The notes under the pieces are model-generated. The model was not told the origin of the DNA. It was given only the letters and a program-made list of their open reading frames with translations, and made no database searches. DNA of 64,000 nt from UBA974 sp002292405 (lineage in GTDB: Bacteria > Bacteroidota > Bacteroidia > Flavobacteriales_D > Sanyastnellaceae), in assembly GCA_943842425.1 (NCBI GenBank), contig CALTBR010000002.1, forward strand, positions 310,001-374,000, given 5' to 3'. This document shows, piece by piece, positions 13,097 to 21,645 of this stretch (within the stretch, counting starts at the first letter, position 1; every line of letters starts with the position of its first letter). The position numbers and the translations under genes are program-made.

Positions 13097-14275
13097 TTAC
13101 CCCTTATCGTTATCCGCGTAGCGAGAGCCCGCGTATAACTCATATCCTAGCCACCGACATTCTAAAGGGCCATTGTGCACTTTGTGTCGGTGGTTACTTT
13201 TTAAGCCTATATGCTTAATTGCCTCAGGATTGGAAGAAATAATCCAAGCCTTAAATCCTGGCCAATGAAACTTGAGTCGATCGCCCATAGCGCCGTACAT
13301 CTCATCGATATCTTCAGGCTCCATACGTTCTCCATAAGGAGGATTGAGAACTACCATCCCTCCCTCAGTTGTATTGGGTTCTGATTTAAAGAAGTCAACA
13401 AGAGATACTGTTACATCGTGAGAAGGAAGATCAAGTTGAGATAGAGCATATTTAGTTTGGGACATCGCATCCGGATTGATATCCGAAGCATAAATATTTG
13501 TGGGAATAGGCTCATTAAATTCCATGGCTTCGTCACGAATAGTCATCCAAGCAGTTCGATTGAAGTTTTTCCACTCCATAAATGCGAAGTGAGAACGATT
13601 CGCTTGAACAGGGAGGCCTGAAGCCCAAAGTGCAGCTTCACATGTGAAGGTTCCTGATCCACACATAGGGTCATAAAGGGTAATTCCAGGTTCCCATCCG
13701 CTAAGAGCTAAAAGACCTGCGGCGAGGACTTCGTTTAAAGGTGCAATCGCCTTACGTGATCTATATCCTCTTCTAGATAGTGGCTCTCCACAAGCATCAA
13801 GAGAAATAGTGACGTCTTGTTTACTAATATGAAGGTGAATTCTAGCATCTGGATTGTCTCTATCGACTGATGGCCTCTCTCCAGTCTTAGCTCTGAATCT
13901 ATCCACTATAGCATCCTTGAGACGTAAAGTGGCGAACTGATCGTGCTTAAAATAATCTGAATAAATGGTCGAGTCTATTGTGAATGAACCATCTTGATTC
14001 ATGATATCTTCCCAAGATTTTCTAGCAGCAAGTTTGTAAAGCTCATCTGTATGATTTGCTTGAAACTGATATAAAACACGAAGGACTTTTAAAGTAAAGC
14101 GAGCATGCATGCAATGACGGTACATCACCTCAGCAGTTGCAGTAAATCCAACCCCTCTCCTACCTAATTTAATTTCAGTTGCCCCGTGCACTTTTAACTC
14201 ATTTGCAACAAGCTGTTCTAAACCAGAAAGAGTTTTTGCATGGTATTTAGCTGTGGGTACGTTGGGAGTATTCAT
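13097..14275 (-). CDS. THUMP-domain class I SAM-dependent RNA methyltransferase (RlmL N-terminal type)
   Basis: The protein carries an N-terminal ferredoxin-like and THUMP RNA-binding region (residues 1-165). A Rossmann methyltransferase domain follows, with DPMCGSGTFTCEAAL as SAM-binding motif I and the catalytic VVLNPPYGERM (NPPY) of base N-methyltransferases. At 392 residues it matches the single-domain homologues of RlmL, which makes m2G2445 in 23S rRNA. The C-terminal RlmK half of the Escherichia coli protein is absent, as is usual outside gammaproteobacteria. It faces the T9SS cargo gene tail to tail with only three bases between them. Confidence 0.92.
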   Translation of the reverse strand: MNTPNVPTAKYHAKTLSGLEQLVANELKVHGATEIKLGRRGVGFTATAEVMYRHCMHARFTLKVLRVLYQFQANHTDELYKLAARKSWEDIMNQDGSFTIDSTIYSDYFKHDQFATLRLKDAIVDRFRAKTGERPSVDRDNPDARIHLHISKQDVTISLDACGEPLSRRGYRSRKAIAPLNEVLAAGLLALSGWEPGITLYDPMCGSGTFTCEAALWASGLPVQANRSHFAFMEWKNFNRTAWMTIRDEAMEFNEPIPTNIYASDINPDAMSQTKYALSQLDLPSHDVTVSLVDFFKSEPNTTEGGMVVLNPPYGERMEPEDIDEMYGAMGDRLKFHWPGFKAWIISSNPEAIKHIGLKSNHRHKVHNGPLECRWLGYELYAGSRYADNDKG

Positions 14276-14312
14276 TTTATATGACTTCTTAAATCTAACT
14301 TTATAAATGGGA

Positions 14313-14660
14313 TTATCCTCCCTTCAGTTTCACTAAATATCCGTCTTTTTCTAATCTTGAAACAACTTTATCTCTTTGATCTCCTTGGATTAGAACGCAC
14401 CCCTCTTTAACTGTTCCTCCAACCCCGCACATTACTTTAAGATCTTTACCTAGTTGTAGCAATTCAGAAGCAGGACCGTTGAATCCTTCAACAACAGTCA
14501 CAGGCTTACCCGCTCTTTGTTTGCGATCAAGACTAACGTAAAGTTTACAATCAGCAGGCGTCCAAGAAGAATCATCTTCCTCTTGGTTTTCATCATCAAA
14601 GCTCATGCTAGAATTCGTACTAAATACCAATCCATCGTTATTGCGTCGTCGTTTTGCCAT
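14313..14660 (-). CDS. SUI1/eIF1-like translation factor (YciH family)
   Basis: The 115-residue protein ends in a SUI1 fold with the hallmark CGVGGTVKEGCVLIQGD followed by KVVSRLEKDGYLVKLKGG. SUI1 proteins in bacteria (YciH) are related to eukaryotic eIF1 and are thought to act on start-codon selection. I chose the internal ATG at 14660 (MAKRRRNNDG) because it fits the family. An upstream start at 14705 would add 15 unlikely residues and overlap the divergent O-methyltransferase start. The lysine- and arginine-rich N-terminus and an acidic stretch (DDENQEEDDSS) precede the domain. Confidence 0.92.
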   Translation of the reverse strand: MAKRRRNNDGLVFSTNSSMSFDDENQEEDDSSWTPADCKLYVSLDRKQRAGKPVTVVEGFNGPASELLQLGKDLKVMCGVGGTVKEGCVLIQGDQRDKVVSRLEKDGYLVKLKGG

Positions 14661-14703
14661 CTTGTTTGCAAATATTGCGCAAGGTACGAGGTAGATTTGC
14701 TGC

Positions 14704-15357
14704 ATGGCACATTTCGAGGACCCAACAAATGAATATTCGACAGTTCATTCTTCTTCTGAGGGAGAGGTGTTATCTAGATTGAGAAGGGCTACATGGCTTT
14801 CAACAACAAAACCTCAGATGTTAAGTGATCCTATTCAGGGTAGGTTTTTAGCGATAATAAGTAAAATGATCAAGCCTGTGAGGATTTTAGAGTTGGGTAC
14901 GTTTACCGGATATTCTACGATATGTCTGTCTGAAGGTCTTGAGAAAGAAGGCGTTATTGATACTGTAGAGATTAATGATGAGCTCCAAGAGATTCATGAA
15001 AAGTACTTTAAAGAAGCGGGGATTAGAGAAGTCGTGAAAAGGCATTACGGACACGCCCTTGAAATTATGAAGCGTGGAGAGATTGAGGGTCCTTATGATT
15101 TGGTTTGGATTGATGCAGATAAGGAACACCAAATAGAATATGTAGAGTTTGCTATTTCTAAGCTGAAAACTGGTGGATGGCTCCTGATCGATAATGTCAT
15201 TTGGGGCGGGTCTGTGTTCGATAAGCAGAAATTGAATAAAGCTGATTCTGGAGCGTCAAGAATACACAGACTTAATCAGTATATCGTTGAATGCAAAAAG
15301 GTGGAGAATGTACTTATCCCGGTTTGGGATGGATTACAGGTATTAAGGAAAATCTAA
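14704..15357 (+). CDS. Class I SAM-dependent O-methyltransferase
   Basis: The 217-residue protein belongs to the catechol/caffeoyl-CoA O-methyltransferase family. It has SAM motif I LELGTFTGYSTICLSEGL near residue 60, EINDELQEI, the metal- and substrate-side DLVWIDADKEHQIEYVEFA near residue 130, and IDNVIWGG. These are the divalent-metal-binding aspartates and asparagine of the family. The substrate cannot be told. It is divergent from the SUI1 gene with about 43 bases between start codons. Its last four bases overlap the end of sucC on the other strand. Confidence 0.93.
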   Translation: MAHFEDPTNEYSTVHSSSEGEVLSRLRRATWLSTTKPQMLSDPIQGRFLAIISKMIKPVRILELGTFTGYSTICLSEGLEKEGVIDTVEINDELQEIHEKYFKEAGIREVVKRHYGHALEIMKRGEIEGPYDLVWIDADKEHQIEYVEFAISKLKTGGWLLIDNVIWGGSVFDKQKLNKADSGASRIHRLNQYIVECKKVENVLIPVWDGLQVLRKI

Positions 15358-16565
15358 GCTACAACGGCAGCTACCGCATCAGCAGCCTCTTGAAGTAGGA
15401 TAACCGAAGTCACTTCGAGGCCAGACTCATCCATCAGTTTCTTCGCCTCCATAGCATTGGTTCCTTGGAGACGTACAATGATAGGAACGTCTATGTTTTC
15501 CATGTTCTTGTATGCATCGACAACTCCTTGAGCAACGCGATCGCAACGAACGATGCCACCGAAGATGTTAACTAGGATCGCTTTAACCGCTTTGTCTTGT
15601 AGAATTATTCTGAAAGCTTGCTCAACACGTGTAGCATCTGCAGTTCCTCCAACGTCTAAGAAGTTAGCAGGCTCTCCTCCGCTAAGCTTGATGATATCCA
15701 TGGTAGCCATAGCGAGTCCAGCACCGTTCACCATACATCCTACGTTTCCATTGAGTTTTACATAGTTAAGACCGATTTTATCAGCTTCTAATTCTGTTGG
15801 ATCTTCCTCTGATATATCACGCATAGCAGCGTAGTCCGGATGGCGGTAAAGGGCATTATCGTCAAGACTAACTTTAGAATCGACAGCAATGATTTTATTG
15901 TCTGATGTCTTTAGGACAGGGTTGATCTCAAACATTGAAGCATCACACCCTACGTATGCGTCGTACAACTTGAAAATGAACTTAGACATTTGCTTGTACG
16001 CCATTCCGCTTAAGCCTAAGTTGAAAGCTATACGACGAGCTTGGAAGCCCTGAAGGCCTACTCCTGGATCTATCGTCTCTGTGTATATAAGGTGTGGTGT
16101 CTTTTCCGCAACAGCCTCAATATCCATTCCACCTTCAGGAGAATACATGATCATGTTTTTTCCTGAAGATCTATCAAGGAGAACTGATACATAAAACTCC
16201 TCTGTCTCGGATTCTCCTGGATAGTATACATCTTGAGCAACAAGGACTTTATGTACCATCTTACCTTCAGCTGAAGTCTGTGCAGTAACGAGGTGACCTC
16301 CAAGGATACCTGAAGCGATATCTTTTACTTTGTCTATGCCTTTCGCGAGGACTACTCCATGCGATCCAGTCTCAGTGACTGTTCCTTTCCCACGACCACC
16401 TGCATGGATTTGGGCTTTAAGGACAAACCACTCAGTGCCCGTCTTCTCAGCTAACTTTAAAGCAGCTGCGTGAGCCGCTTCAGCTGAATCAGCAACTAAC
16501 CCTTCTTGAATGGCAACTCCAAAACTATTGAGTATTGTTTTTCCCTGATATTCGTGCAGATTCAT
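15354..16565 (-). CDS. sucC: Succinyl-CoA synthetase beta subunit (ADP/GDP-forming)
   Basis: SucC forms with SucD the citric-acid-cycle enzyme that converts succinyl-CoA to succinate with formation of ATP or GTP. The 403-residue protein has the ATP-grasp start MNLHEYQGKTILNSFGV, the nucleotide motif KAQIHAGGRGKG, EINPVLKTSDNKIIAVDSKV, and the C-terminal FLDVGGTADA and NIFGGIVRCDRVA of the CoA-ligase domain. Length is slightly above the usual 390. The alpha subunit gene sucD is not next to it, which is common in Bacteroidota. Confidence 0.97.
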   Translation of the reverse strand: MNLHEYQGKTILNSFGVAIQEGLVADSAEAAHAAALKLAEKTGTEWFVLKAQIHAGGRGKGTVTETGSHGVVLAKGIDKVKDIASGILGGHLVTAQTSAEGKMVHKVLVAQDVYYPGESETEEFYVSVLLDRSSGKNMIMYSPEGGMDIEAVAEKTPHLIYTETIDPGVGLQGFQARRIAFNLGLSGMAYKQMSKFIFKLYDAYVGCDASMFEINPVLKTSDNKIIAVDSKVSLDDNALYRHPDYAAMRDISEEDPTELEADKIGLNYVKLNGNVGCMVNGAGLAMATMDIIKLSGGEPANFLDVGGTADATRVEQAFRIILQDKAVKAILVNIFGGIVRCDRVAQGVVDAYKNMENIDVPIIVRLQGTNAMEAKKLMDESGLEVTSVILLQEAADAVAAVVA

Positions 16566-16597
16566 ATTCTAGCTTATAAGAGATGATTTTTCAGACG

Positions 16598-16605
16598 CAA
16601 AGTTA
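16598..16605 (-). promoter_or_regulatory. Candidate -7 element of the sucC promoter
   Basis: TAACTTTG on the minus strand matches the TAnnTTTG consensus 32 bases upstream of the sucC ATG. No TTG lies at the expected -33 distance, so this is only partial support. Confidence 0.4.
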
Positions 16606-16640
16606 GTCAATTTTCGAAGGTTGAGTGCTAGATTGCACAC

Positions 16641-17294
16641 GTGATTAAAGTAAATAAAATTCAGAAGTCATTTGGGGACCTCGAAGTACTAAAGGGCATT
16701 ACAATAAATGTGGCTAAAGGCGAAGTGGTGAGCATCGTAGGAGCATCGGGAGCCGGTAAAACAACTTTACTACAAATCTTAGGTACGCTTGATTCTCCAT
16801 CTTATGGAGAGCTTGTTATTTCAGGCCAAACAGTCTCTAATTTATCTAGAACTGGGCTGGCAAACTTTAGAAATAAACATATAGGATTTGTTTTTCAATT
16901 CCATCGATTACTACCTGAATTTACAGCATTAGAAAACGTAATGATGCCAGCATGGATTGCTGGTGTTAAAGATGCTGAAGCGAAAAAACGTGGAATGGAA
17001 TTACTCTCTGAGTTAGGACTTGCTGACAGAGAGATGCATTTACCTTCAGAGTTATCAGGAGGTGAACAGCAACGGGTAGCTGTGGCGAGAGCTCTTATGA
17101 ATAAACCTGATGTGTTACTTGCAGATGAGCCTTCTGGAAATTTAGATTCTGAAAATGCCGGAGTGCTTCACGATTTGTTTTTTGAACTTAGAGATAAGCT
17201 TGGACTTACCGTAATTATAGTCACCCACAACGAGAATCTTGCCGCAAGAGCAGACAGAACATTAAGGATGGCTGATGGGGTCATTGTTTCGTAA
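16641..17294 (+). CDS. LolD-type ABC transporter ATP-binding protein
   Basis: The 217-residue ATPase has Walker A GASGAGKTT (about 34-42), the Q-loop FQFHRLLPEFTALENVMMP typical of the LolD/MacB group, the signature LSGGEQQRVAVARAL, and Walker B VLLADEPSGNLDSENA. LolD powers release of lipoproteins from the inner membrane to LolA. The related MacB/FtsE proteins differ in partners, and no LolC/E or MacB permease lies nearby, so the exact system is uncertain. The start is a GTG, as no in-frame ATG precedes the conserved strand MIKVNKIQKSFG. It diverges from sucC. Confidence 0.88.
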   Translation: MIKVNKIQKSFGDLEVLKGITINVAKGEVVSIVGASGAGKTTLLQILGTLDSPSYGELVISGQTVSNLSRTGLANFRNKHIGFVFQFHRLLPEFTALENVMMPAWIAGVKDAEAKKRGMELLSELGLADREMHLPSELSGGEQQRVAVARALMNKPDVLLADEPSGNLDSENAGVLHDLFFELRDKLGLTVIIVTHNENLAARADRTLRMADGVIVS

Positions 17295-17375
17295 ATTAGA
17301 GATTAGTTGCTCAAATGTTCTTAATTTTAGACGCAAACTATTTTTACTGTACTCATTCTACAATACTAAAATCAA

Positions 17376-19274
17376 ATGCAAAAGATTAATTCTATCGAGC
17401 AATATAAATCTCAGTATGAAAAAAGTGTTGAGAATCCAGAATCATTTTGGGCTGAAAAAGCTGAAAATTTTAATTGGATAAAAAAATGGGATAGGGTCCT
17501 AGAATGGGAGTTTAATACCCCTAAAATTGAATGGTTCATTGGGGGGCAACTCAACATTACTGAGAATTGCTTAGACCGGCATCTTGAATCTAAAGGAAAT
17601 CAAACAGCAATCCTCTGGGAGCCCAATGACCCGACAGAACAAGCTATAGAAATAACATACAATGAATTGCACAACCGAGTATGCTCATTCGCAAACGTAT
17701 TAAAACGAAATGGTGCGAAAAAAGGAGATAGAATATGCTTATATATGCCTATGACTCCTGAGCTTGCAATTGCAACATTAGCTTGTGCAAGAATTGGTGC
17801 AATACACTCAGTTGTATTTGCCGGCTTTTCTGCTAGATCATTAGAAGACAGAATAAAAGATGCTACATGTAACATTATTGTTACTGCAGATGGTGGTTAT
17901 CGAGGAGCTAAAACTATAGAATTAAAACAAATCGTAAATAAGGCGCTTGAAACATGTCCGAGTATAAAAAAGTCTATTGTTCTTATGAGAACAGGGGGGG
18001 AAGTGAATATGAAACCAGGGCGTGATGTTTGGCTTCATGAAGAACTTAATCAAGTAGATAACATCTGCCCAGCTGAGAAAATGAATAGCGAAGATGAGCT
18101 CTTTGTACTTTACACATCTGGATCGACAGGCAAGCCTAAGGGAGTTGTACATACATGTGGGGGGTATATGGTATATGCTGAATACAGTTTCAGAAATGTA
18201 TTTCAATATCAGGAGGGAGATGTATACTGGTGTACTGCAGATATAGGTTGGATAACTGGACATACCTACATAGTGTATGGTCCACTATTAGCAGGAGCTA
18301 CAACAGTAATGTTCGAGGGGGTGCCGACATATCCAGATGCAGGAAGGTTCTGGAAAATTTGTGATAAACACAATGTAAATTTATTTTACACTGCCCCGAC
18401 TGCAATTAGAGCACTTCAGGCTCGTGGCAATCAATTTGTAAATCCTTACAGTCTTCGTTCACTTAGAGTATTAGGGTCTGTGGGGGAGCCCATCAACGAA
18501 GAAGCATGGCATTGGTATAACGATAAAATAGGAAAAGGTAATTGCCCTATAGTCGATACATGGTGGCAAACAGAAACTGGCGGAATAATGATCTCTCCTC
18601 TTGCAGGTATTACCCCGCTTAAACCAAGTTACGCAACTCTGCCTCTGCCAGGAATTCAGCCCTGCCTTGTTGACTCTGACGGAAATGAGATTGAAGGAAA
18701 TGATGTTCAGGGAAACTTATGTATCAAATTCCCTTGGCCGAGTATGATTAGAACTACCTATGGAGACCACGATAGATGTCAACAAGTGTATTTTTCAACA
18801 TACAAGGGAAAATATTTTACTGGTGACGGATGTCGGCGCGATGAAGATGGATATTATCGTATTACTGGAAGGGTTGACGACGTAATAAATGTGAGTGGAC
18901 ATAGGTTTGGAACTGCAGAAATAGAAGCTGCCATAGACGAACACGAAAACGTGGTCGAAACTGCCGTGGTTGGATTCCCACACGATATTAAAGGTCAAGG
19001 CATATACGCTTATGCTATATGTCACTCACAACCTACAGACATGGATGCGTTTATTACGGAGGTACATAAAACTGTTATAGAATTTATCGGTCCCATTGCT
19101 AAACCTGATAAAATATTAATAGTTAGTGGTCTTCCTAAAACTCGTTCAGGTAAAATAATGAGAAGAATACTGAGGAAAATAGCAGAAGGAGACGTTAGTA
19201 ATCTAGGTGACACTTCAACTCTCCTCGATCCTAGTGTGGTGGAGGAAATTAAAACCAGTGCTGGACTAGCTTAA
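17376..19274 (+). CDS. acs: Acetyl-coenzyme A synthetase
   Basis: Acs activates acetate to acetyl-CoA through an acetyl-AMP intermediate. The 632-residue protein shows the adenylate-forming P-loop YTSGSTGKPKGVVHT near residue 247, the core motif TWWQTETGG near 393 and DGYYRITGRVDDVINVSGHR. It ends with the C-terminal lysine segment PKTRSGKIMRRILRKI, whose lysine is the acetylation switch in other species. Length is typical (about 635-650). With the fad operon downstream it points to growth on fatty acids and acetate. Confidence 0.97.
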   Translation: MQKINSIEQYKSQYEKSVENPESFWAEKAENFNWIKKWDRVLEWEFNTPKIEWFIGGQLNITENCLDRHLESKGNQTAILWEPNDPTEQAIEITYNELHNRVCSFANVLKRNGAKKGDRICLYMPMTPELAIATLACARIGAIHSVVFAGFSARSLEDRIKDATCNIIVTADGGYRGAKTIELKQIVNKALETCPSIKKSIVLMRTGGEVNMKPGRDVWLHEELNQVDNICPAEKMNSEDELFVLYTSGSTGKPKGVVHTCGGYMVYAEYSFRNVFQYQEGDVYWCTADIGWITGHTYIVYGPLLAGATTVMFEGVPTYPDAGRFWKICDKHNVNLFYTAPTAIRALQARGNQFVNPYSLRSLRVLGSVGEPINEEAWHWYNDKIGKGNCPIVDTWWQTETGGIMISPLAGITPLKPSYATLPLPGIQPCLVDSDGNEIEGNDVQGNLCIKFPWPSMIRTTYGDHDRCQQVYFSTYKGKYFTGDGCRRDEDGYYRITGRVDDVINVSGHRFGTAEIEAAIDEHENVVETAVVGFPHDIKGQGIYAYAICHSQPTDMDAFITEVHKTVIEFIGPIAKPDKILIVSGLPKTRSGKIMRRILRKIAEGDVSNLGDTSTLLDPSVVEEIKTSAGLA

Positions 19275-19284
19275 ACAGCTTCTT

Positions 19285-19833
19285 TTAGGTTAAATCCTGA
19301 TTGTTATAAATCGCGGTCTTAGCAATCTTATCGTGCAGTGCTTGACACTGATCGGTAAGAGCTAAAAAGCACCCAAAAAACATAACAACCCCTATCAAGG
19401 ATCCAATAGGTTCAAGGAAAACTAGCCCTGTCAATAATGCTAGTATAGAAAAAACGCTCGAAGCATTTTTGATTGCCCAACGTTTTAAGTAAAGACTTAA
19501 ATCTCCGGCACTTCCATCTTCATTACCCACTTTATATCCAAGCACCATTTTCCCAGGACTTGCACCCGTAAAGGCTTCAATAAGAGAATACAAAAAATAC
19601 CCAATCACATAACCGCTTATCAAACCAACTATCGCACCAATTCCAGCCCCAAGACCTGCTGCCTCTAGTGCACTTTCTATTTCTGCTATTTCTTCAACAG
19701 CTAATCCTATTGCACTTCCTGCGCCAAGCCCAAATACTCCAAAAATAGCTGCCAGAACACCGGCAAAAATACCGGCAAAAATCCAATCAATAACTGCAGC
19801 TCCAAGACGTGGTAAAAATCCAATACGTTTCAT
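19285..19833 (-). CDS. RDD-family membrane protein
   Basis: The 182-residue protein starts with the RDD signature GFLPRLGAAVIDWIF, in which the conserved arginine and aspartate are R9 and D16. It has three to four hydrophobic segments rich in glycine and alanine (about 16-40, 60-85, 125-160). The second conserved block is SPGKMVLGYKVGNEDG. RDD proteins are small integral membrane proteins of mostly unknown role, some linked to ion transport. It is one base from the next gene upstream on the same strand. Confidence 0.85.
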   Translation of the reverse strand: MKRIGFLPRLGAAVIDWIFAGIFAGVLAAIFGVFGLGAGSAIGLAVEEIAEIESALEAAGLGAGIGAIVGLISGYVIGYFLYSLIEAFTGASPGKMVLGYKVGNEDGSAGDLSLYLKRWAIKNASSVFSILALLTGLVFLEPIGSLIGVVMFFGCFLALTDQCQALHDKIAKTAIYNNQDLT

Positions 19834-19834
19834 G

Positions 19835-20953
19835 TTAATTTATTAATATGGTTGTTGAATAAAGTAATGCTTCTGTCTTCGAATAGAGAGATAAAAGATA
19901 CATTCCCGAAACTAAATCTACATCAAGTAATACACTATGTGAGGCAGGATTTATTTCATCAGAAAACACCTCCCTTCCTGAAGTCTCAGTAATTACAAAG
20001 ATTTTTGCATTTAATGATAAGGAGTTTAGATCAATTGCAATTTGGTTATTAGATGGATTTGGATAAACGGTAGGTGGGACTTTAAGTGACGTTTCAGAAA
20101 CAGAAACAATAGGGCAGTAAATTCCGTTGGGAGCAAGTTGCGGCAATTTATAAGCAGGGTTATTTACTATACTATGCATCAGTGCATCAGTGTTTTCAAA
20201 AAGTTCAGGAGAGCAGGGCTCCCACTCCTCTTCAATTGCAGCACATATTTCTGGAGTATTTAGCACTCCCATATCTGTTGCAATGCACCAGTATAAATAT
20301 TCAATAGCCATACACTCGTAATCACATGTAACATCTGTGTAGTGAAACCAAGCTTCTTCTGGGTATGAACCAGGAACTCCAAGAAATTGACCGCCGCGTG
20401 CGAGATCCATCGCTTGACAAAGCAAGGATCCGCCGGGGGGGGCTAGAGCGAAAGTAGATGGATAAAGTTCAACATGACCACATACATTTATGGTGTGTAA
20501 AATTTCTTCTAAACAGGCATCTTCAAACCAATCAACTGGAGCCCATGGAGATATTTCTTGAGAGTATAAGACTGCTGAAACGCAAAATGAATCATCCCAA
20601 TTATCCATCATAGCATTTTCAGCGGAGGATCCCTCATTAGAAAATAATGGCATGACAGCGTTAATGGTAATTAACTGCTCAGCTAAATCTATATCATCTA
20701 CTACCCCATTTTCATCATTATCTAAAAGTTCAGCACCGATAGAAGCTGCGTGAAGAAGTTGAGAATCGCTTACTCCAGGTTCTGCATAAAACTTAATCGT
20801 TCCTAAAACATTTATATATCTATCGAATTCAGAAAAAGCGGGATTCTCAGCATCTGGATTAGAAAGAATGTCTAGACAAGATGCTGTTTGAGCTAAAGAA
20901 GCAAAAGCTGTTAAAAGAAAAAGAAAGATGAATGCTTGTTGCTTTTTAAACAT
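19835..20953 (-). CDS. Secreted T9SS cargo protein of unknown function
   Basis: The 372-residue protein has a signal peptide (ending ASLAQ) and a C-terminal T9SS type A sorting domain beginning VYPNPSNNQIAIDLN. Between them lies a cysteine-rich domain I cannot assign. It contains a calcium-loop-like DNDENGVVDDIDL and the segment CLEEILHTINVCGHVELYP. The order E, H and a second H faintly recalls a zinc-protease helix, but the canonical HExxH is not present. Ten or more cysteines suggest disulfides in the mature exported protein. Function unknown. Confidence 0.72.
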   Translation of the reverse strand: MFKKQQAFIFLFLLTAFASLAQTASCLDILSNPDAENPAFSEFDRYINVLGTIKFYAEPGVSDSQLLHAASIGAELLDNDENGVVDDIDLAEQLITINAVMPLFSNEGSSAENAMMDNWDDSFCVSAVLYSQEISPWAPVDWFEDACLEEILHTINVCGHVELYPSTFALAPPGGSLLCQAMDLARGGQFLGVPGSYPEEAWFHYTDVTCDYECMAIEYLYWCIATDMGVLNTPEICAAIEEEWEPCSPELFENTDALMHSIVNNPAYKLPQLAPNGIYCPIVSVSETSLKVPPTVYPNPSNNQIAIDLNSLSLNAKIFVITETSGREVFSDEINPASHSVLLDVDLVSGMYLLSLYSKTEALLYSTTILIN

Positions 20954-21186
20954 GCTGTAATGTACACAAAAAGTCCATGAAAATCAAGAATGTAAAGTGA
21001 TATGAAATTTTCTGATTTGATTTTAAAATACTACATAAATTTATATCTGTGAACAAAGCCGTAACAATCATCTACTTTCTAACCGAAATGTGCTTATGAT
21101 AAATTTAATCTTAACAGTGTTATTTATAATTACACTCAAATTTATTATGCATGCACAGGAAGTTTGTTGTAACTTTCCCTTAAATA

Positions 21187-21645
21187 ATGCCTACACAAGA
21201 GACTATAGATTTTAATTTGAGGTGGAGTTGGGCTAAGCTCGCCCGTCTTTATTCTGCTGAAGCGGAAAGAAGAGGGATCACTTTGTCTGTAGGTTATGCA
21301 CTTTTAAGTATTGAACGTGAAGGAACACCAAGCACTAAGCTAGGACCAAGGATGGGAATGGAACCTACATCACTATCTCGCACACTTAAAGGAATGGAAA
21401 AGAAGGGGCTTATAGAACGTCACCCTGATCCCAATGATGGAAGATCTGTAAGAGTATTCCTGACTCCACTTGGAGTTGACTCTCGCCGCCAAGCAAGAGA
21501 TCTTGTCGTGGGAATTAACAAACGCCTAGCCGCAATGCTTGGCTCAAAAACATTAAAAGAACTAAACGAAGGTCTTCAGCGATTAAACTCTATTCTCGAA
21601 GACCCAGAACATCTAATGCCATTAAAAAATGAGCACACCTATTAA
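21187..21645 (+). CDS. MarR-family transcriptional regulator of the fad operon
   Basis: The 152-residue protein has a MarR winged-helix domain: the helix-turn-helix around TKLGPRMGMEPTSLSRTLKGMEKKG and the wing LIERHPDPNDGRSVRVFLTPLG. Its last 17 bases overlap the start of the fadN-like gene, so the two are translated together. Linkage of this regulator to fadN-fadA-fadE is common in Bacteroidota. By position it is likely the repressor of the operon responding to an acyl-CoA or fatty acid. I see no clear palindromic operator upstream. Confidence 0.9.
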   Translation: MPTQETIDFNLRWSWAKLARLYSAEAERRGITLSVGYALLSIEREGTPSTKLGPRMGMEPTSLSRTLKGMEKKGLIERHPDPNDGRSVRVFLTPLGVDSRRQARDLVVGINKRLAAMLGSKTLKELNEGLQRLNSILEDPEHLMPLKNEHTY

